From Wuchereria bancrofti (lineage: Eukaryota; Nematoda; Chromadorea; Rhabditida; Onchocercidae): DNA of 64,000 nt. The number at the start of each line of letters is the position of its first letter. Within the stretch, counting starts at the first letter, position 1. The notes below the pieces were generated by a model that had not been told where the DNA came from, did not search any database, and was given only the letters and a program-made list of their open reading frames with translations. Location: the NCBI GenBank assembly GCA_005281725.1, contig SSBO01000001.1, positions 914,399 through 978,398 on the forward strand. The letters run 5' to 3'. Of this stretch, positions 24,101 through 35,375 are shown piece by piece. The translations under genes and the position numbers were made by a program.

Positions 24101-26969
24101 AGTAAGTGCTGGTAAAATATTCGGGGAATGATTCTTTTGCAGTATGAGCTGCATTGTATATTGTTTTGAAAGCTATTTTTCTGTTTTTCGGGATTTTGAA
24201 ATATTTTTTAGCAAGTCGTATTTAATTGAGTGCTATGAAATTCGAAATTTCAAAAAGACAGTAAACGAAAGAATTTCATTAGATCTTAGGTGTTAAGCAA
24301 AGTTTTGTTGAGCTAAAGATAATGGCGCTAATGTGAGCGACGCAGCAGCACGATCTCGTTTTCCGTCAAGTTTGTCGTCCGGTGGAGTGGTACGAAACGT
24401 GGATGGCCAAGATGTTACAGAATCGATATTTTCCGGCGTAGTTCCACAAATGGCCTCTTTTTCATCAGATTTCTTTTTTGGTGATAATGAACTGAATCTT
24501 GATGGGCTGAATACTGATCTTTCCGATTTCACATTTTCATAGTTAGTAATTAAGCTTTAAAAAAAATTCCTCCACACTTTTTATTATTCTCAAAGTTTTA
24601 CTTTTAACTTTTTTTTTTTAACATTTAATTACTTAAATAATCTTAAGCATCTAATGTTTCATTAAGAAAACGAAATCCTTGTAAATATTATCAGTTATAT
24701 TTCTGGTTTTACGGAACAAATTTTAGTTCTCTGAAATGATTTCTTTGTAGTGATTTCAAAGCTCCGACAAATCTAAAAATGGAAGCTTTTTCACCTCGAC
24801 CTTATGAAGAATTTGAAGCTGGTGAAACAAGTTGCTCTCCGAGCTCTGAGGAGCATCTTGATGACAGAATGCCAAATCACACAAGCGAACTGAAACGATG
24901 TCAGATTGGTAGCTTTTATTTGCATTGATGCTTTTTCTTTCATGGTTCTTAATTATAAAGCGACACAAAAAATTGACGTGCTGAATTATAGATTGTTTAG
25001 AGGAAGAAGTGTTTATTTCCATTGAAAGGTTTACTGTAGCTTGTTGACTTATAAGACTTATTTATAAGAACTGTAAGACTTAATAACTCACCTTATTTCT
25101 TATTATGGAATACTGTTACTACCATTGTGCGGGAACAATAGTTGTACATAGTTATTTATTGAGATGAAAAAGAAATCAGCTATCGAAATTATTGAAATAA
25201 CTGGAGCAACTGAATGAGAACAGTCAAAAATAATATATACTAACATTACAATATTTCCAACAATTAAATTAGAATGAATTTTAGTGTTATTTCTTTCTTT
25301 TTTTTTTGAGGAAATTTGAGAATCAAAGCGGAACTTGCCCGTACTCCTTCATGGGATCCACTTCCGTTATTATGTTCAATGTTCAATTTTTACTCCGATT
25401 TGGTAAATTCTTAATTACATTTTATCGCAAATTTGATTTAACTTTTCAGTAATATCTAAGTAGAGTGAGCTTTCATTTATGCATAGTTGTATAATGTGGC
25501 AGCTCTGATTTATAAAACTGGAATATAGCAGATTCATCATAGTATTTAAAGCAGAACTTTACAGCAGTGAAAAGAAATAATTTAATTAAGCCTGTGTGCT
25601 ACGTTATAAGAATGTCAGTCTTATTCTTGATCGGATTAAGCTTCTTAGACGGCTTTAATATTTCGTAATAGATATGATACAAATATAAAATATCACTTAT
25701 ACATCGTACTATTAATACGATATGTGAAATGGAAAGCAATTTCAGTGCGAAAACGATGTTACTGTATTATTGTTTTACAGGGTGATGTACAAACATGCGT
25801 ATCTGTTCTGCTAGTATTGGGGGAAAAATCGAAGGAAGTCATCGATTTAGGTACTCAGAAGCTTTGGTTCTTGGATTATATCGGTAAGTACAGCATTTTA
25901 ATTTTTTTTTACTCCCATTAATAAATTACACGTATGATTTTGTTTAAATTCTCTCATTAATGTTGGTATTAATATAGATATAGACATTCGTTTCGAGAAA
26001 ATTTTTTATTGCGTATGAGAGAAATGAAAGTATATAAATAATGATGGCTATGAAAGTGCGCTTCTTATTTCTGGAATTTGTTAGAAATTAAGGAAAATGA
26101 TAATTAGATCCAAAATTATTGTGTTTTCTGGACCGAATAGTTTGAAAATTTTGATAATTTTCTCCTGATCTAAGTAAGAGAAAATAAATAAGGGCTGTGG
26201 TTGAGGTGATAAAATATACTTTATAGATATGCTTGAATGCTATGAACTGTGGAATACAGCCGCAGAAGTGATTAAATTATGTTGGATTGCAGCTGTTAAT
26301 AATCTGAGCAACGAGGTATTTGTTGTTACCTTTCTATTTATTCATTTTTTCAAATCTTTTATGTGATATATTTGTATCCTAATGATCAATTTCTAGATTA
26401 TTTAAGTGACAGTGTTTTAAACTAAAGGAATTTCTTGTCCCGTCACCCTGCATTAAAGAAACTATTCTCTTAAATCAGTGCGTATTGGAAATAACTGAAC
26501 TGTAGTCATTTATTTTTGATTTTGGTCTTGTTTCGATTTATCAATTTTTTTAAAATAAGTTTTTATCATCAATTTATGATTACGGTATTTCAGAGTACTT
26601 CGATCAAACTGCTATGTGCCAAATGCAAGACAGTATCTGTCACATCATCACCGTATTGCAAGAAATGTCTCAAGAAATTCAATTTTAACTGCTCGCTTTG
26701 GTACTGTTTTTTGCTTCCCATATTCTTCAGTGATATTTAAACTAGCACCATCGAAATTCTGCTTTTCATATGAGGGTGGTAGAGAGAATCGATCAATGCA
26801 GTTGAAGTTATGGGTTGTGTTTAATAACGCATATTTCAGTTCTTTGCCAGTTCACGGCATTTGGAGTTGGTGTCGTGGATGTACACATGGTGGTCATCCT
26901 CATCATTATGCAGAATGGTTTTCTTCAAACAAAAAATGCCCAACTGGATGTGGTCATTCCTGTGTTTAA
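21160..26969 (+). CDS. wdr-24: WDR24, GATOR2 complex subunit (WD40 propeller plus RING)
   Basis: WDR24 is part of GATOR2, which signals amino-acid sufficiency to TORC1 at the lysosome. Exons: 21160-21268 (or 21277), 21408-21530, 21721-21789, 21938-22079, 22249-22480, 22583-22693, 22810-22915, 22992-23147, 23511-23703, 23917-24080, 24319-24541, 24751-24908, 25311-25402, 25781-25883, 26227-26315, 26594-26700, 26840-26969 (about 768 aa; human 790). The N-terminal half is a WD40 propeller with clear repeats (e.g. LATTSTNGAVVLWN, ATAGRDKFIRIWKW, DINIHVWDIRRPF). A low-complexity linker follows, then the conserved GDVQTCVSVLLVLGEKS helix. The C-terminal zinc-binding RING (about 697-768) has CAKC, CKKC, CSLC, WCRGCTHGGHPHH and CPTGCGHSC. 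A TAG at 24540-24542 spans the exon 11 donor, so it is removed by splicing. Exon 13 has a TTTTGAG acceptor. The exon 1 donor is ambiguous by 9 bases; both keep frame. Confidence 0.9.
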
Positions 26970-27713
26970 TAACTTGCAACAACCTTTCAATATCCCTTTT
27001 TTTTGCATTACCAAAGATGTTCAATTTAAGGATATATTTTATACCTAATCAGTCTTGATATTATATGATGATTTAATCATAGTAATGTTTCTTTTTATGT
27101 TTAGCTCACATATAATGCAACAGTTTAGATTAGGCATTAGCTTCCTTTTTGAATCGTCATCATTGCATTTCTGAATGTCCTCTAATAATGACAAAAAAAA
27201 GCTTCCTACGTCCGTTTGTGTATATTGTGTCTAAATAATATTGATATGAAGTTCAATTTCCTAAACAATATCATTCTTAATGAGTGCTATGCGAAAATTC
27301 CACAGTTCTATTTCTTGTTGTATAACTGGTTGAAAGCTTGGAATATAATTGATTAAACTTGTCAAATATAATTATATTATTGTCTGTTCCTGTTATTCAT
27401 CATATAATTTCTATCATATAACTTGTAATTGAATGTATAGCCATAGGTGAATTAAACTGAATTATGTTAAATTAAATTACATTAAATTTAACTTTTGCAC
27501 AGTATAATAAGTTGAAGAATATTTTTGAAAAAATATCAAATGATAAATAATTCGAAGATGTACTAAAAATGTTACTACGATATTCGATTGTTCAGTACAA
27601 TATATATGGTAACAAATACTTAACAAACATAGTCGTATATATATTTCATAAAAAAAATTGTTTTATTTCAATTCCTGAAATCTTCTTTAATAAATTTAAA
27701 AAAAAAAAAATAG
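26970..27713. other. Intergenic, wdr-24 to adck-2
   Basis: 744 bases, very AT-rich, no exon seen. ATTAAA-like and TAATAA motifs occur but no clear AATAAA. A poly(A) tract directly precedes the next start codon. Confidence 0.5.
27711..27713 (+). promoter_or_regulatory. Acceptor-like TAG abutting the adck-2 ATG
   Basis: An A-rich stretch ending in ATAG directly precedes the start codon. Similar AG-ATG junctions occur at other genes in the window. The lack of a pyrimidine tract makes it a weak candidate for trans-splicing. Confidence 0.35.
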
Positions 27714-30700
27714 ATGTCAGGATTGGTGGATGCTACAAAGCGAATTCTGAAATGTTTCACATTAACAAAGTATCAACAACATCTCTGGATGTTTTGCCTA
27801 CGAAATAATATTTTCCGTGTGCAAATGACACGAAGGAAACGAAAATTACATTCTATATTAATATTTTGTGGTGGTTTGTTAACCAAACCGATCATAAAAA
27901 ATGTCCATTGTAAGGATCAATTGGTGAGTATTAATCATTGGAAATTTTTAGTAGTATTTTGAATGTAATCAAGGGATATTATTATGAATGACTGGTAATA
28001 CCATTACAACACTTAAATGGATCAGTTAATCTATTTGTTAGGGATTAATCTTTAACTTCAAAGTTATATAATCAGTCGTATTTCAGTAAGATTTTATAAA
28101 TGTATAGCGGATTCAGTGTAAAATGATTTTCCGTAAAATTGGATTAATATAGTGTCATATTAGTAGTAAAAATTATCTAATTTAATTTGTTAGATTTATA
28201 AATATAGGTGAAAATAGTAAGGGAAGAGAATCCATGGCTGGCTACTTCATCGTGTATTGAAGCAACATCAAACGATCATGGCTATCTTGGTATACGTATG
28301 ATTATATATTTGTATAGAACAACTCTGCGTGCAATCAAAATAATTCTAAGGTTTCACTTATCTTTTATCGTGAAAAGATTCAAAAATGAATCATTCATTA
28401 TCAATTATTGGTGTTATTTGCAAAATAGTTTCTGCTATATTTGTGTTCATTTCGTTTTCATTTAATTTATCGTTATTATATAATACTAACTTGCTTTGAA
28501 TATTTTACGGAGTGTTTTTTGATTAGATTTGCCATATTATAACAAACAAAAATGAATAGTAATTATTAACCGAAAAGTCTTTTATTTATTTGACTATAAA
28601 TAGTCGAAATTCATTAATAGAACTAATATCGCTTAGCACTACTGGAAAGATTGAACTCATATTTTGTTCAGTTCAACCTTTATTGATCTTTATATTGGTG
28701 GCGTCAATTTCAATTTTTGTTTCTTTTTTCCTTTTTTTTAAACTATATCGTCATTAAATCATTCTTAAATCTGTTTCAGTATTTCACATTTTCATCTCGT
28801 TTAGGCCATAGTATACTTTTTAACAAAAACAAATTTTTTAACAAAATATTGGTGCACCAAGCATAAAGTGATGCACCTTTAAGTTTATTATGATCTCTCA
28901 TACTTGACAAAAATATGTACTTTATGTTCTAATTGAACTAACTGATGAACGGAAGTAAGCTTATCAGTTATTCCATTTCATGAAATTGAACAGCTGGCAG
29001 GAATTACCTTCTTATCAGAAGTTGTCTTTTCAGGATAGTATCTTTATCATTATTCTTCACTCCATTGTTGATTACTTCTCCAATTGCGTATTTTTGGAGT
29101 GGTTTTGGAGAACTGTGGTGGAGATGGCTGTTGTGGATGGTGCAGCGAAGTGGTCCGACTTTTATCAAATTAGGTCAATGGGCAAGTACACGGCGTGATA
29201 TCTTTACAAAGAATTTTTGTGACAGAGTAAGTTATTATAGGAAATATTTCATATCATAGAGAAAATAGATTTCCATTTTATCTCAGTTCTCAGAATAAAT
29301 CTGTTCGCTAATGTTTACTTTGTTCATCGTAAAAGGTAACAATATTTTGTCTATGAAGATGTCAGTTTTGCACACAAAAACGACAAGTCGTCCATGGTAT
29401 CGTTCGCAGCATGCACTTGATCACTTATTTGGTGATTCTCGATGGAAAGATTTCATTGTATCAGTAGAAACTGATCCTATTGGTTCCGGATGTATTGCTG
29501 AGGTATGAAAACAATTAACTATATATTTGCTAAGAATTAAACATAATTAAGCGTTAGGGAGAAAAAAAGGAAAATGAGAACGAAAGAAAGTTGATTTTAA
29601 GAATTATTCTAGACGTAAACTTTCAGACAAATTTCAAAGGTAGTTAGGTTTAAAACAGCTTATACTTCGCTTACTATGCCATAGTTTAATTGTATCCAAA
29701 ACTAACAGATATTTAACTGCATCAGGAAGTTTAAGTATTGTAGTTCTCATCAGTGCATTACCGGATATAAGACACTTTTAGGAAACTGGAAAAGAAAATT
29801 TTACGTTGTTCTGACATTTGTGACATCTTTTTTTGATTGTGATTAAAGTGGCATTGAGTTGAGTAATTGTACTAACGACCCTTCTAATTACATTTATCTT
29901 AATTTTTTTAAATTTTTTCAGTTTTCAGGTGTATAAAGGTATCCTTGATGTGTGGGCCTTCCAGGAAATTACAGGAATTCATTTGCCGTTTACGAAGGAC
30001 CGACATGTTGAAGTCGCCATAAAAGTAAGTGTTCTAATTTGAAAACACCTGTTTGAATTTCCCAAGCCGACAGGCACATTATTCATTCCGTTATTCATGA
30101 AATTATTTCGATTAGACTGCAAAAGATGGAATCCGGGAGAGCATTGATATTGATCTATCAATAATGCAATGTGTTGTCCGTTTGATGGAAATCATTATGC
30201 CTCGACTATCATATATAAATCCGGTATCTTGTTTAAATCAGTTCAGAAAAGTGCTTGAGCTACAGGTCGATTTAAGAAATGAAGCAAGAGCTCTAAAAGC
30301 AAGTTTTTCTTTTTTTTTTTTTATTGAAACCTGTCAATGTAAAAACATTTGCTAATAAGTAGAAGTTCATCTTCTTGAATATTTTTTGTTAGTCTGGCAC
30401 CGTATATTTCTTGAGAGATGTTTCCCATGAGAATGCAACAGTTGTTATATAGTTTATTTGTAGTTAACTCTTCTAAAGTTTTCTGCTATTCTGCAAGAAA
30501 ATTCAAAATCTTGATTTGGTTTAATTGCAGAGGTTTGGTAATAATTTTGATCCTAAAAAAACAAGGGTACGATTTCCTGAAGTCATATGTTATTCTAAAG
30601 ATGTCATCATGGAAACATTTGAAAGTGGACTATACATCAATAAATTAGTTATCGATGAACAGGTGATAAATGAACAGCATCATATATACTATTTTTTCTT

Positions 30701-32626
30701 CCCATTTCCAGAATGGATGTCGCGTAAGATAAACAGTATCTTTTATCAATTATAAAACCGCTCAAATCAAATTGTCATCATTTGTAGATGAAGCAAAATG
30801 AATTGAAAAAGAAAGTTGCACTCATTGGAGTTAGAGCATTGTTGAAAATGATTTTTGTGGATAATTTCGTGCATGGCGATCTTCATCCTGGGAACATACT
30901 TTTAAGGTTTATTTATATAGACTTGCTCCAAACAATATGGAAGGATTAAAATAGACCCACTTTAATCATTTTACCAAATTCATTCCTTTAAAACTGTTTA
31001 GATTTGATAACGATGATTATCGGTCAGCCAAATGGTTTAATTTTTTCCGAACTTCTATTGACAGATTGGTTTGTTGTTTCATTTCGTTCTCATATGTTTG
31101 CTTTTTGCACTTGTGGAGCAAATAGGCCGTCTATTAAGACCTGTCATATCTCACTTCAATTATCCAATTTGTGTTAACAATGTTCTTTATACATGATCCA
31201 AGTCATTTACTCGATTGTCAGATACATTATGTTTATAGTTATCAGACATATTACTAGTTAATTTAAATAATTTATTTTCAGAAAGAAATACTAAAAAATG
31301 TTGTTAGTATGAAAGATGGTATCCGAATTTCATACGATGATTGCGATCTTGATGAGTCTGGCGAACCCATGTTGGTTATATTAGATACAGGCATTGCTCT
31401 CGAAGAAACACAACAGAATTTGCAGAAACTTCGCCTTCTTTTTCGAGCAGTTGTTGACAAAAGAGTTAGTAAATCTAATACTTATTGGATTATGTTTGAT
31501 ATTATGAAGAACATAGGTAAAATACTATCAATGTTACTATTTACTATAAAATACTATCTTACTGTCAAATCTGCTGGTGTTGTTAATCATTCCCTTATGA
31601 TGATACTTTAAACTTTACTCGTTTTTTTCGCCGACTAAAATTAACTAAAATACCTGAACTGGAATAAAAATAAAGCAGTTCACCATTAAATCGTTGTTTA
31701 ACTTGCTGACAAAATGCAGAAAACTTTATGTGTACTTCTAAGCATCAAAAAAAAAATTGATGTATGTCAACTGAAATAATTTAAAGTAGAAGATATGTGG
31801 ATTGCAGGGTCGTGATGTTGGTGAATTATTACTCTTACATTCCCCAAAGCAGCATTGCAAAAATCCGGAACAATTTTATACTGAAGTGGATCAGATCGTT
31901 CAAATAGCACGTTCCAAAAACAATTTGAGAAGGGTAAGCTATTTGTTAAGTCTATTATGGTCACCTATTTTCTTAGTATAGCTTGTACAAGTAGTGTTGT
32001 GATTATACGATGGAAAAGATTTGAAAAGATCGAATAGATTTCGTAAACAAGGTTTACTATGCAAATCATTAAATTATATTTCATTCATCTAGTGGTCAAC
32101 CTTTTGCGTAGATTGCTCAGACTAGTCTGCTGGTTAATAAGCTACTATTCACCATATGGTGAGCTTTTTAGAGTTCAATTAGAATTAGAATAAGGTGTTC
32201 TTCATTTTTTTTTCCAATCCTTTAAAAGAGTAAGGAAGTTGCCGATTTATTTGAAATTCTGAATCAAAATATCGTTTTAAGATATATGTGAATATGTGCA
32301 ACTTTTAATTGATTTTTTTTACATTAGTTAATAACGATACATTTTAGTAAGATTAAATGTTTTAAATTAGAAAAATTTTGCAACTTTGTTAAAATGTTCA
32401 AGTTTGCTCAAGGAAAATATGTTTCATTAAATGTGATTTATAGCTGAATATATCCGAAATGTTAAACGAATTATTCTCAATCGTAAGTCGTCATGAAGTT
32501 GCACTGGATCCAACATTTACGACAGTTATACTAGCAGTTATAGTTTTGGAAGGTTTAGGACGTTCGTTAGATCCCGATTTAGATCTCTTTCATTGCGCAC
32601 GACCGTTTCTTTTTTCCATGATTTAG
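27714..32626 (+). CDS. adck-2: ADCK2-type UbiB/ABC1 atypical kinase-like protein
   Basis: UbiB-family proteins act in mitochondria in coenzyme Q biosynthesis or lipid homeostasis; ADCK2 is the divergent member. Exons: 27714-27923, 28208-28350, 29034-29226, 29359-29502, 29929-30024, 30116-30298, 30531-30662, 30788-30906, 31002-31068, 31282-31464, 31808-31933, 32444-32626 (592 aa; human about 626). The basic N-terminus fits a mitochondrial presequence. A hydrophobic stretch (about 119-139) precedes the UbiB KxGQ motif, KLGQWASTR (163-171). The nucleotide loop reads PIGSGCIAEV, as in ADCK2, instead of the Ala-rich loop of COQ8. Other landmarks: VAIK Lys262, HGDLHPGN 396-403, and LDTG (Asp464) in place of DFG. 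The C-terminus keeps the VLEGLGRSLDPDLD block. Intron 6 is GC-AG; exon 4 has a CTATGAAG acceptor. Confidence 0.88.
30299..30530 (+). other. GC-AG intron in adck-2
   Basis: The donor GCAAGT follows an in-frame AAA codon, and the acceptor is TTGCAG. Joining gives the expected ALK-RFGNNF continuation. Reading through or using a nearby GT breaks the frame. Confidence 0.8.
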
Positions 32627-33280
32627 TTTGTGAGTAAATGTTTGTGCTTTTTTCTGTTTTATTGAACAATTACCGTCTAATTTTATAGGAGAATTATAGA
32701 AAATTTGTAGGAGAATCAAATCAATTATATGACTAATACTATGATTAGAAATTATTCCTATTGTTTGTTTACTTTATATTTTTATGTCCTCGTTGATATT
32801 CATGATAATTTAGTTTCAATTGATTGTTTTTATTTGATTTTTGTGATAAATTGTGGATATGAAGAATACCAGTTGCATTAGGAAGTTACATCAAAATTAG
32901 ATAATACGTTGTAATGATTGAAAATCTTATATTGATAACTGGTTTTTATCGTATGCTATGATTCACTTATGACTAGAAGATTTATTTTCATGTTAAATTG
33001 TTGTTTGTAATATTGAGACCTGTATTTCTGGATAGGCATAATAATTCAAACATGTTTTTAAATTTAGCCGAAAGTAGTTGTTATTTATGTATAATTTTTT
33101 TAATAATTATATATATAGTTGTTACTTATATATAATTATATGTAATGATTGTACTCATTCTTCATCTTTGTTTATTTGATTATTTTACATCAGGCGATTC
33201 GTAATCTCTTTTAGTCAATGGTGCCACTGTATGATGATAAGAAATATAATTACAATATGTGCTTACTTTCAAATAGCAGT

Positions 33281-33294
33281 AATAAAATAATAAA
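33281..33294 (+). terminator. Double poly(A) signal, adck-2
   Basis: AATAAA at 33281 and again at 33289, about 655 bases after the adck-2 stop. Confidence 0.45.
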
Positions 33295-33533
33295 GATCAA
33301 ATTCAATTCCGGAGTGTTTTTCATTTAAAAAACCTGTTTGCTATTACCAGTATTTCATTTTTTGCTCATAAAGATTGATAATTACACAATTGTCGATTTT
33401 GCTTTTGTCAATAATATCGAAAAAAAAAAGTAATATCTTTTCTTTAATATTATTATAGATAATATACAATAGTCTTAATCGTTTTTCATTTTATTGAATA
33501 ATTTTGCTATATTTATAGCAATTATTTACTTTA

Positions 33534-33540
33534 TTTATAG
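33534..33540 (+). promoter_or_regulatory. Candidate trans-splice acceptor of the TYW1-like gene
   Basis: TTTATAG ends 7 bases before the ATG at 33548. An in-frame upstream ATG at 33494 would be removed by splicing here. Confidence 0.45.
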
Positions 33541-33547
33541 CAAAGTA

Positions 33548-35095
33548 ATGTCAACACATTCAGCTCGTGAATCTTCGTTAACTAATTTTATGCGAGCAGC
33601 TGAACGTAATGATATATTACTATATGTTACTGCAGCGGTTGGTATTTTTATGCCCGGTTGTGTATATATGCTTTATCAGTATGCTCATAAATTATACACC
33701 GAATATGTTGAGGTAACTTCTTTCATTAATAACTATGAAATTGCATTTGATGTTGTATTAATTGCAAACTTTCTATTTGGATATTCTTTATCTTCTCGTA
33801 CGTAATTAAAATTTACGTTAAAAATTCTTTGTTATAATAAATTTTGCAGAAGCGTGAAATGCGGAAACGAGAAGAAGAGTTAGAGAGTAAAGTGGTGACA
33901 ATATTTTATGCTGAAGGACGAGGAAATGTTGAAGAATTGGCTCATTATATTGGTGCACATTTGGAGTACGAAGGATTACCGGTAGTTAATTTAGCTGATA
34001 TTGAAACGGCAGCATTCATGAAATATAGGGTAAGTTGTCAATTTCTCACTATATTCGGTTTTTTTTTTTCTTTTTTTCATAACTATTGCAATCTTTTGAA
34101 AGTAACTTATTAATTTATAGATAATTGTATTAGTGGAATTAAGAATTGCTTAACACATAACTGTTATTATACAAAATATTTGAATTCTTGATTTCAACAA
34201 TACGAAACAATTAAATAATCAGTTGTTATTAGCATTATGACAAGAAAAAAAATCATTAATGAAATCTATAACAACTAAAATTGTTCATTTATTCTACAGG
34301 GTGTTGGTTTATTCCTGATGGACTGTACATTTGGTGGAAATGAGACGGAGAGTACTGAATGGTTTTTGGAATTTTTAGAAGATCTGGCATTCGATCAAAA
34401 AGCGATCAATTTACCATGCCGACAAATGCATTTCGCTGTTCTTGGTATTGGTGATTCTCGTAGCGGTCACAAACAATATTATCGAGTTTGTCATTCTTTC
34501 TCATTTTTATATACTTCATAAATTTTATATACTTTTAATTTCGTTATGTTAATAACTGTATTTTAGTTGATAATAAATTGCAGGTCGCGAGAGCTTTAAC
34601 AAGGCGATTAAATTCCATCGGAGCTGTTGCTCTTTGCCCATTGTGTTGTATTTGTAGTCACTCGAATACAGGTAAACAATTTCTTTATTTGCGAGAAATA
34701 GTGAGGTTAAAATTTAGGATAGGAAATTTCTTCGCTCATACTTTTCCTATTTTTACTATTGTTATTTTTATCACTACTGTCTACTATTATTATTACTAAC
34801 ATATACTATTGTTACTACCTTTACTATTACTATTAATACTAACATTTATTAGTATTATGCAATGTGTAAAGTTTGCTAATGCAATAAAATGTTCATTTAA
34901 TTAGGATTAGAGAAGCAAGCAGCAATTTGGGCATCTCGCATAGCGAAAGCGCTGGATAAGTACGAAACAAAAAATACGAAATGTTCAAGAAGTTTTTGGT
35001 ACTACAATAGTGAAAGTAGCAGTAGTAGCAGTGATGCGGATGATGATGATGATGATGATGATGATGGACAGAAATTTCTTTCTAAGCATGTGTAG
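33548..35095 (+). CDS. Membrane-anchored flavodoxin-like protein, TYW1 N-terminal half only
   Basis: Exons: 33548-33712, 33850-34029, 34300-34485, 34584-34671, 34905-35095 (269 aa). A membrane segment (about 23-43) is followed by a basic/acidic linker and a flavodoxin-like domain (about 69-215), then an acidic tail of five Ser and a run of Asp (GAT repeat). Order and spacing match the N-terminal half of eukaryotic TYW1 (tRNA wybutosine synthesis): an N-terminal anchor, then flavodoxin with the TESxEWFxxxLE motif (131-142) and a GxGDS loop. The radical-SAM half of TYW1 (about 730 aa in human) is absent here and in the next 5 kb. The first FMN-phosphate loop, expected as SxTGT-like, reads YAEGRGNV (75-82), so flavin binding is doubtful. 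A Cys cluster, CPLCCIC, follows the domain. An alternative last exon at 35292-35334 could replace the Asp tail. Function unknown; TYW1 kinship is moderately sure. Confidence 0.75.
34772..34856. repeat. TAC/TAT trinucleotide-rich intron segment
   Basis: Imperfect ACT/ATT triplets in intron 4 of the TYW1-like gene. Confidence 0.7.
35035..35066 (+). repeat. (GAT)n coding microsatellite
   Basis: About ten GAT/GCG triplets encode a poly-Asp run near the end of the TYW1-like protein, just after AGT/AGC serine triplets. Likely variable in length between individuals. Confidence 0.85.
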
Positions 35096-35369
35096 GCTAT
35101 TCATATATATATATATATATATCTTTCATTAATTTCTTACTTGAGTTATTGGATATTGGTTTAATTCCATCTTCTCATAGTTTTTATTTACAAGTTTATG
35201 AAATACAATCCATAGAAGGCTCCTTTCTCTCCTCTTTTCTCTTATCTTTTGTCCTTCGTTTATATGATATTTATTACTTGAATTTCTGCAGAGACTATCT
35301 CTATGAATCAGATGATGCTGATGGAGATGACTAAAGGACATCTTCGATGAATATGGAAATGTAATTGAA

Positions 35370-35375
35370 AATAAA
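35370..35375 (+). terminator. Poly(A) signal AATAAA, TYW1-like gene
   Basis: Lies 275 bases after the main stop and 36 bases after the alternative stop at 35334. Confidence 0.5.

Larger units (their letters stand above)
32627..33547. other. Intergenic, adck-2 to TYW1-like gene
   Basis: About 920 bases of AT-rich sequence with TATATAT runs near 33100-33145. Poly(A) signals lie near the right end, and then a splice acceptor precedes the next ATG. No exon seen. Confidence 0.5.
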
